Position numbers and translations under genes: made by a program | Shown: in pieces, positions 16,075-19,872 of the stretch | Numbering within the stretch: position 1 is the stretch's first letter | Layout of the letters: each line of letters starts with the position of its first letter | Assembly (NCBI GenBank): GCA_023230265.1 | Contig: JALNXR010000008.1 | Location: 1-19,872 of the forward strand | Reading direction: 5' to 3' | Origin: Bacteroidales bacterium | GTDB taxonomy: Bacteria > Bacteroidota > Bacteroidia > Bacteroidales > UBA932 | DNA length: 19,872 bases | Notes under the pieces: generated by a model | What the model was told of the DNA's origin: nothing | Seen by the model: only the letters and a program-made list of their open reading frames with translations | Database searches by the model: none

Positions 16075-17490
16075 CTATTGATATATAGAAAGTTCCGAGA
16101 GCATCTCTTTACATTTCGCAATATCATCTGCAGTAACTTGAATTGCATTTTGCCCTTTTGCCAGTGCAATTTTCAGTACATCGGCAGCACTTCTATTTTT
16201 TCCAATCTCCTTCAGTTTCTCAACTATGTAAACAGAATTTTTGCATGACGGATAAAAATCATTAAGAAACAGGTAAAATTCTTCAACCTTATTGACAAAT
16301 GTCTCATCTTTTTGTGATACAGCAAAAGTAAAATACTTCTCAAGATGATTAATCATATTTGCCGAAATATAATAGCTGTCCATACCGGTAAAAATTTTCA
16401 TCATTTCTGATGTGCTTTTGATACTTTTCATCTCTTCTTTGTTGCCACTTAAGACAGCTGCATCATATTTTTCTTTTAATCCTTTTTCCAGCATCTCTTT
16501 TATTCCGTTTGTTTTAAGATATTCAAGCTTTAGAGTATCAATATATTTATCAAAAAAAGCTGTGAACTTATCCCATTTTTTTTGCGATGAATAGAAGTCC
16601 AGTCTAAGCAGATGGGATGGTACATATATATTACCGCCCCCAAGTGAGGCAGAGGCTATACTGTTTTTATTTGCCGGAATGGAGAAAAATAGCTCTTTTA
16701 AATACAGAATATCTTCAAATTCGTAGGAATTTCCACTCTTGGCTGCAGAAGTCAGGCATGAGCTCATAGATTTTCCGATAGCCCGGTTAAACTTGTTCTC
16801 ATCTTTTTTAGAAAGATTTTTCTCTTTTGATATTTTAATCGCCAGGTTTATAAGCCTTGTGGTTAACTCTCGGTCATAGAGATTGATTTTTTCTATTCTT
16901 GAAACATTCAGGCTATCAATTATCTCAATGTCATTTAGAGTGTTGAGGTATTCATTTAAAACCATTCCACCATCTAATCCGCATTTGTCAAGTTTAATAA
17001 GATACTCATTCAAAAACTCACGTGAATTTTCTCCTGTTTCATATCTGGATTTTAGCTTTTGAATCTCCGGGTAGAGTGTATAGGCTATAACGGCTTTTTC
17101 TCCCTCTTTCAATAGTCCTTTTTCATCTCTGTATCCGAGAAACTTGTAAACAAGTTCTCCGTTGCCGTTTACAAATAGCAAAGTTGGGTATGCAGTAACG
17201 CCATATTTCTTTGCAATCATTTTACCATCATCGGTTTTTTCGGCATCTGCTTTAAAGCATATAAAGTTTGAATTAAAAAACTCACCAACAGCAGTCTGAG
17301 GAAAAACCTCTTTGGCTAGAGCTTTGCAAGGAGCGCACCATGATGTATATATGTCGATAAAGATAGCCTTATTCTCTTTTTTTGCGATGCTAATTACCTC
17401 ATCAAATTTTTTGTCTCTGAAAGTTATACCTTGAGAATACAGGTTAACCACAAAAGTTAAAGGGATACAGAGAAGAATTAATTTTTTCAT
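16075..17490 (-). CDS. secreted thioredoxin-fold protein, WCAPC active site
   Basis: A 471-residue protein read on the minus strand. The signal peptide is about 1-20 (LTFVVNLYSQ). The thioredoxin domain covers about 21-140, with IFIDIYTSWCAPCKALAKEV (Cys52/Cys55) and the cis-Pro block YGVTAYPTLLFVNGNGELV. The remaining 330 residues are helical, charged and unrecognised. It is clearly paralogous to the 13088 gene: both have an ISIA segment, an FxD.YT.WC.PCK motif at residues 51-55, and a long helical tail. It is convergent with the sigma gene, with six bases between stops and no clear terminator there, so read-through antisense transcription is possible. Its own promoter was not found in the 105 bases upstream. 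Confidence 0.85.
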   Translation of the reverse strand: MKKLILLCIPLTFVVNLYSQGITFRDKKFDEVISIAKKENKAIFIDIYTSWCAPCKALAKEVFPQTAVGEFFNSNFICFKADAEKTDDGKMIAKKYGVTAYPTLLFVNGNGELVYKFLGYRDEKGLLKEGEKAVIAYTLYPEIQKLKSRYETGENSREFLNEYLIKLDKCGLDGGMVLNEYLNTLNDIEIIDSLNVSRIEKINLYDRELTTRLINLAIKISKEKNLSKKDENKFNRAIGKSMSSCLTSAAKSGNSYEFEDILYLKELFFSIPANKNSIASASLGGGNIYVPSHLLRLDFYSSQKKWDKFTAFFDKYIDTLKLEYLKTNGIKEMLEKGLKEKYDAAVLSGNKEEMKSIKSTSEMMKIFTGMDSYYISANMINHLEKYFTFAVSQKDETFVNKVEEFYLFLNDFYPSCKNSVYIVEKLKEIGKNRSAADVLKIALAKGQNAIQVTADDIAKCKEMLSELSIYQ

Positions 17491-17594
17491 TTTTACGGTA
17501 TTAATAAATAAAAATACTACTACAACAGTATATTCTGCATTGTAGAATTTATATATAAGATGATATAGTCCCTTAAAAAGTTACACCTGGGGGA

Positions 17595-17743
17595 GACCTT
17601 GCCACAGTTTTCGGCAAGTGATTGTTTATCTGACGTTTGTACTTCCCATTTTTTAAATAACAAGTGAGGATTTTATCATTATTAAAAAATGGCTCAAGGA
17701 TCTACCTGATTAATAAGAAGTTGCCGAAAACTGTGGCAAGGTC
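17595..17743. mobile_element. 149-bp fold-back/MITE-like element (copy 2)
   Basis: Perfect 23-bp inverted ends (17595-17617 and 17721-17743), the outer 22 identical to those of the element at 5262-5761. An inner inverted repeat, CCATTTTTTAA (17646-17656) with TTAAAAAATGG (17682-17692), makes the whole element fold back on itself. Subterminal sequences resemble copy 1 on both sides. It has no coding capacity and no visible target-site duplication (flanks GGGGA and CTGCT). It lies about 105 bp upstream of the minus-strand thioredoxin-fold gene, and the AT-rich block ends here. Confidence 0.75.
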
Positions 17744-17860
17744 CTGCTCGGTCTGCTGGAAGCGGAGCTCCGGTTGTTGCAAGATTGCCTCGCTACGTTC
17801 GGTGATCCCCTGGGGGGATTGTCTCGCTTCGCTTGGCGTTCCCCGGTGGGGGAAGCTAAT
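17744..17860. repeat. GC-rich spacer with 34/36-bp tandem repeat
   Basis: No credible gene lies between the fold-back element and the hairpin cluster. The stretch is GC-rich and contains two diverged direct units, 17783-17816 and 17817-17852. Each unit starts GATTGYCTCGCT, continues through a CG-rich core and ends in CCCC followed by a GGGGG run. The units can pair internally (CCCC with GGGG). Open frames here have no domain and no signal peptide. Confidence 0.55.
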
Positions 17861-17983
17861 AACAGCAAAAGCCTTTTTGCTTCGCAAAATCTTTTTTTAT
17901 TTGCACACAGTCACTCAGGCAAGCTTGGTTCCTGTGTGCAAATAAAAAAGGGTATCACTATCGGATACCCGGCTTTTGCTGTT
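17861..17983. repeat. nested inverted repeats downstream of tRNA-Ser
   Basis: The outer pair is AACAGCAAAAGCC (17861-17873) with GGCTTTTGCTGTT (17971-17983), perfect over 13 bp. The inner pair, perfect over 18 bp, is TTTTTTATTTGCACACAG (17893-17910) with CTGTGTGCAAATAAAAAA (17932-17949), separated by 21 bases. A small hairpin TTTTGC-TTC-GCAAAA (17875-17889) followed by TC and seven T bases could terminate plus-strand transcription. The whole block may be overlapping terminators facing both ways. Confidence 0.7.
17941..17970 (-). terminator. rho-independent terminator of tRNA-Ser
   Basis: On the minus strand a perfect 7-bp stem GGGTATC/GATACCC with a 7-base loop (plus positions 17950-17970) is followed by a T-run (complement of 17941-17949). 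It lies 18 bases past the 3' end of the tRNA gene, as expected for a tRNA terminator. Confidence 0.85.
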
Positions 17984-17987
17984 TTTG

Positions 17988-18075
17988 CGGAGAAAGGGGG
18001 ATTCGAACCCCCGATACCTTTTTGAGGTATACTCGCTTTCCAGGCGAGCCAGTTAAGCCACTCCTGCATCTCTCC
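17988..18075 (-). tRNA. tRNA-Ser (GGA anticodon)
   Basis: The minus strand folds as a class II tRNA of 88 bases. The 7-bp acceptor stem is GGAGAGA/TTTCTCC with one G-T pair, and the discriminator base is G. The D stem is CAG/CTG. The anticodon stem is CTCGC/GCGAG around the loop CTGGAAA (anticodon GGA, reading UCC/UCU). A long variable arm has a TACC/GGTA stem, and the T arm is GGGGG-TTCGAAT-CCCCC. The 3' CCA is not encoded (the gene is followed by CAAAAAC). The long variable arm and G73 identify it as serine. Confidence 0.96.
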
Positions 18076-18095
18076 TTTTTTGATCTAACAGGTCG

Positions 18096-18103
18096 CAAAT
18101 ATA
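18096..18103 (-). promoter_or_regulatory. putative -7 box for tRNA-Ser
   Basis: TATATTTG on the minus strand fits the Bacteroidota -7 consensus TAnnTTTG and lies 20 bases upstream of the tRNA 5' end. A matching -33 TTTG was not seen at the usual distance. Confidence 0.5.
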
Positions 18104-18126
18104 CAACTTATTTTACATTTTTTTGG

Positions 18127-18134
18127 TACTTTTG
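18127..18134 (+). promoter_or_regulatory. putative -7 box for the sugar dehydrogenase gene
   Basis: TACTTTTG fits TAnnTTTG on the plus strand and would start transcription about 105 bases before the ATG at 18247. The -33 element is unclear, so this is tentative. Confidence 0.35.
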
Positions 18135-18246
18135 CTTTGTGGAACTCCAATTTTGGATTATCAAATATGATCACCTGAACCCCAGTTCCGGATTATCATT
18201 CAAACCTTAAATAACTATACAAATTAAACTAACTATACAAAAACAT

Positions 18247-19653
18247 ATGTACAACGACCTGCTTAACAAAAAAACCAGACTTGCGGTGGTGGGGCTGGGT
18301 TATGTCGGACTGCCGATAGCACTTGAGTTTGCCAGGAAAATATCCGTAATCGGTTTTGATATATCAGAAGCGAGGCTGGAGAAGATGAGAAATGGGATTG
18401 ACCCGGGGAAAGAACTTGATCCCGAGGCTTTTGAAGGTTGTGATATCGAGTTTACATCCTCTTTGGAGGTTCTTGCTAAGGCTACTTTTTATATCGTAGC
18501 TGTACCTACTCCGATAGACAATGCAAATATGCCTGATCTCAAGCCTCTGTTGGAAGCAACTACAAGTGTGGGAAAAGTTCTAAAAAAGGGGGATTATGTT
18601 GTATATGAGTCCACTGTATATCCGGGTTGTACAGAGGAAGATTGTGTTCCTCTGCTGGAATCCATATCATGGCTCAGGTTCGGGGTAGACTTTAAAGTCG
18701 GATACTCTCCGGAGAGGATCAATCCTGGAGATAAGCTGCATACTCTTACTAACACAGTCAAAATTGTATCAGGATGTGATAGTGAATCACTTGATCTGAT
18801 TTCCAAAATTTACGAGATGGTTGTGCAACCGGGGGTATTTCGCGCTTCCTGCATTAAGGTTGCTGAGGCGGGTAAAATTGTTGAGAATACCCAGAGGGAT
18901 GTCAATATTGCGCTGATGAATGAGCTTTCTATCATTTGCAGCCGTATCGGTATCAATACATATGAGGTGCTTGAAGCGGCCGGCACAAAATGGAATTTCC
19001 TTAAATTCTATCCTGGTCTTGTAGGAGGTCACTGCATCGGAGTGGACCCGTACTATCTTGTGCATAAGGCGCATCAGCTAAAGTACCATCCCCAGATAAT
19101 CAACGCCGGCCGCTTCGTCAACGACAGCATGGGCGGATACATCGGCAAAAAGATTGTAAAAAACCTTGTCAGACTCGGCAAGAACATCATGGGGGCAAAG
19201 GCCCTTGTAATGGGTGTCACATTTAAGGAGGATGTTTCGGACATTCGTAACTCAAAGGTTGTGGATATAATCCGGGAACTGGAAGAGTATGGGATCAGCG
19301 TTGATGTCGTTGATCCTCAGGCCTCACCGCAGGAGGTTATGCATGAATACGGTATCAGGTTATCAACCCTGCCGATACATCTTCAACAGTATTTCCAGTG
19401 CTCAGACCAACAGTCTACGCATCAGACCGTTCAAACATCAGACCAACGCTCTACGCATCAACCCTCTCAACCGTTTGCACAACAAGCTATTAATGAGACC
19501 TATGACGCAGTGGTTGTGGCTGTCTCTCACAAAGAATATAAGAATCTGCCACAGGAGTTCTTCAAGTCAATCACTACCGATAAGGCTGTATTTGTGGATG
19601 TTAAAGGTATATTTAGAAATAAAATTGATCAGATGACCTACTGGAGTCTCTGA
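18247..19653 (+). CDS. nucleotide-sugar dehydrogenase (UDP-N-acetylhexosamine 6-dehydrogenase type)
   Basis: A 468-residue enzyme of the UDP-glucose/GDP-mannose dehydrogenase superfamily. The NAD-binding Rossmann motif VVGLGYVGLP lies at 14-23, VPTPI at 86-90, and ESTVYPG at 121-127. The central domain carries AEAGKIVENTQRDVNIALMN at 206-225 (Lys210 region), and the catalytic Cys263 is in GGHCIGVDPYY. The C-terminal UDP-binding domain starts with MGVTFKEDVSDIRNSK at 322-337. It oxidises C6 of a UDP-sugar to the acid with two NAD+. The sequence style is that of the WbpO/TviB branch (UDP-GlcNAc or UDP-GalNAc) rather than UDP-glucose dehydrogenase; exact substrate is inferred. An odd low-complexity insert rich in Ser, Gln, Thr and His (about 384-412), made of a 36-bp duplication, interrupts the C-terminal domain. 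It probably starts a capsule or O-antigen gene set. Confidence 0.92.
   Translation: MYNDLLNKKTRLAVVGLGYVGLPIALEFARKISVIGFDISEARLEKMRNGIDPGKELDPEAFEGCDIEFTSSLEVLAKATFYIVAVPTPIDNANMPDLKPLLEATTSVGKVLKKGDYVVYESTVYPGCTEEDCVPLLESISWLRFGVDFKVGYSPERINPGDKLHTLTNTVKIVSGCDSESLDLISKIYEMVVQPGVFRASCIKVAEAGKIVENTQRDVNIALMNELSIICSRIGINTYEVLEAAGTKWNFLKFYPGLVGGHCIGVDPYYLVHKAHQLKYHPQIINAGRFVNDSMGGYIGKKIVKNLVRLGKNIMGAKALVMGVTFKEDVSDIRNSKVVDIIRELEEYGISVDVVDPQASPQEVMHEYGIRLSTLPIHLQQYFQCSDQQSTHQTVQTSDQRSTHQPSQPFAQQAINETYDAVVVAVSHKEYKNLPQEFFKSITTDKAVFVDVKGIFRNKIDQMTYWSL
19402..19473 (+). repeat. 36-bp in-frame tandem duplication inside the dehydrogenase
   Basis: Two 36-bp units (19402-19437 and 19438-19473) share TCAGACCAAC and TCTACGCATCA and encode SDQQSTHQTVQT and SDQRSTHQPSQP. 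They fall between conserved strands of the C-terminal domain, presumably in a surface loop. Confidence 0.8.
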
Positions 19654-19675
19654 GAATTCATCGACGAAGATTACT

Positions 19676-19872
19676 AAAGTTCCCCACATTAAGCCGTAAT
19701 ATGTATTAGCCAGATTATGTGTGTTATATGTTTGCACAAACTATGTCTTACTACTTTATTTATACTACTACATTACTTAAGGTTCATACAGCCTATGTTT
19801 GAGCTTTAAAGTAAAACAGTTTGGAGGAACCACCGATTTCAGGACGGGACGTAGATGTTAGCAAATTTTACA
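19676..19872 (+). repeat. dispersed ~200-bp promoter/leader-like module, copy B (runs off window)
   Basis: A diverged inverted copy of 5505-5700. On the plus strand it contains TATGTTTG (19727-19734), a TAnnTTTG-type -7 box. A leader of about 120 bases with a conserved TTCAGGACGGGA block follows, then ATG at 19855 followed by TTA-GCA-AAT-TTT-ACA at the window edge. The distance from box to ATG equals that in copy A to within a base. Whether a gene continues beyond the window cannot be seen. It starts about 20 bases after the stop codon of the dehydrogenase gene. Confidence 0.65.

Noticed and set aside
16069..16085. Terminator between the convergent sigma and thioredoxin genes
   Set aside because: Only six bases separate the stops; a direct repeat TAGAAAGTTC is present but no stem with T-run.
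17664..18025. Plus-strand open frames of 83-93 codons across the repeats and tRNA
   Set aside because: They cross the inverted repeat, hairpins and antisense of tRNA-Ser, and show no domain or signal peptide.
17988..18075. attB/attR-type duplication of the tRNA-Ser 3' end
   Set aside because: No second copy of the T-arm or acceptor sequence was found near 5.2-5.8 kb or elsewhere in the window.

Overview
The window looks like a chromosomal segment of a Bacteroidota (Bacteroidales-like) bacterium. The evidence is a SusC/SusD pair with its plug signature, a second TonB-dependent receptor with an N-terminal carboxypeptidase-regulatory-like domain, a FecR/ECF-sigma pair, lipoproteins with short SxxC-type signal peptides, almost no Shine-Dalgarno sites, and TAnnTTTG-type -7 promoter boxes. 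All functional calls were made by reading the sequence; no database search was run.

Region 1 (1-5218) is a moderately GC-rich plus-strand cluster. It holds a secreted endonuclease/exonuclease/phosphatase-fold lipoprotein, a 904-residue TonB-dependent receptor and an OB-fold (DUF5689-like) lipoprotein. The set fits surface capture and processing of nucleic acid or another phosphodiester substrate, which is an inference. Two 13-bp-period tandem arrays lie in front of the nuclease gene, and the second runs up to its start codon.

Region 2 (5219-17743) is visibly more AT-rich. It is a seven-gene plus-strand operon: fecR-like anti-sigma, STN-containing SusC, SusD, a lipoprotein resembling the SusD-associated zinc metallohydrolase family but lacking HExxH, a thioredoxin-fold protein, a TlpA-like protein with a DUF4369-like N-terminus, and an ECF sigma factor at the far end. 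A convergent paralogue of the thioredoxin-fold protein closes the block on the minus strand. The likely circuit is substrate binding by SusCD, STN signalling to FecR, release of the sigma factor, and operon expression. The three CXXC proteins suggest that the cargo or its receptor needs thiol/disulfide handling.

This block is bracketed by two elements that share a perfect 22-bp terminal inverted repeat, one of 500 bp (5262-5761) in front of fecR and one of 149 bp (17595-17743) beyond the last gene. The 500-bp element contains a roughly 200-bp module with a -7-like box, a leader and a conserved ATG-NNN-GCA-AAT-TTT. An inverted, diverged copy of that module sits at the very end of the window (19676-19872). 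These repeats are the most unusual feature of the window: they may be MITE-like elements, the ends of a mobilised cassette, or recombination sites.

Region 3 (17744-19872) holds GC-rich tandem repeats, nested hairpins, a minus-strand tRNA-Ser(GGA) with its own terminator and promoter box, and a UDP-N-acetylhexosamine-type nucleotide-sugar dehydrogenase that may begin a surface-polysaccharide locus continuing to the right.
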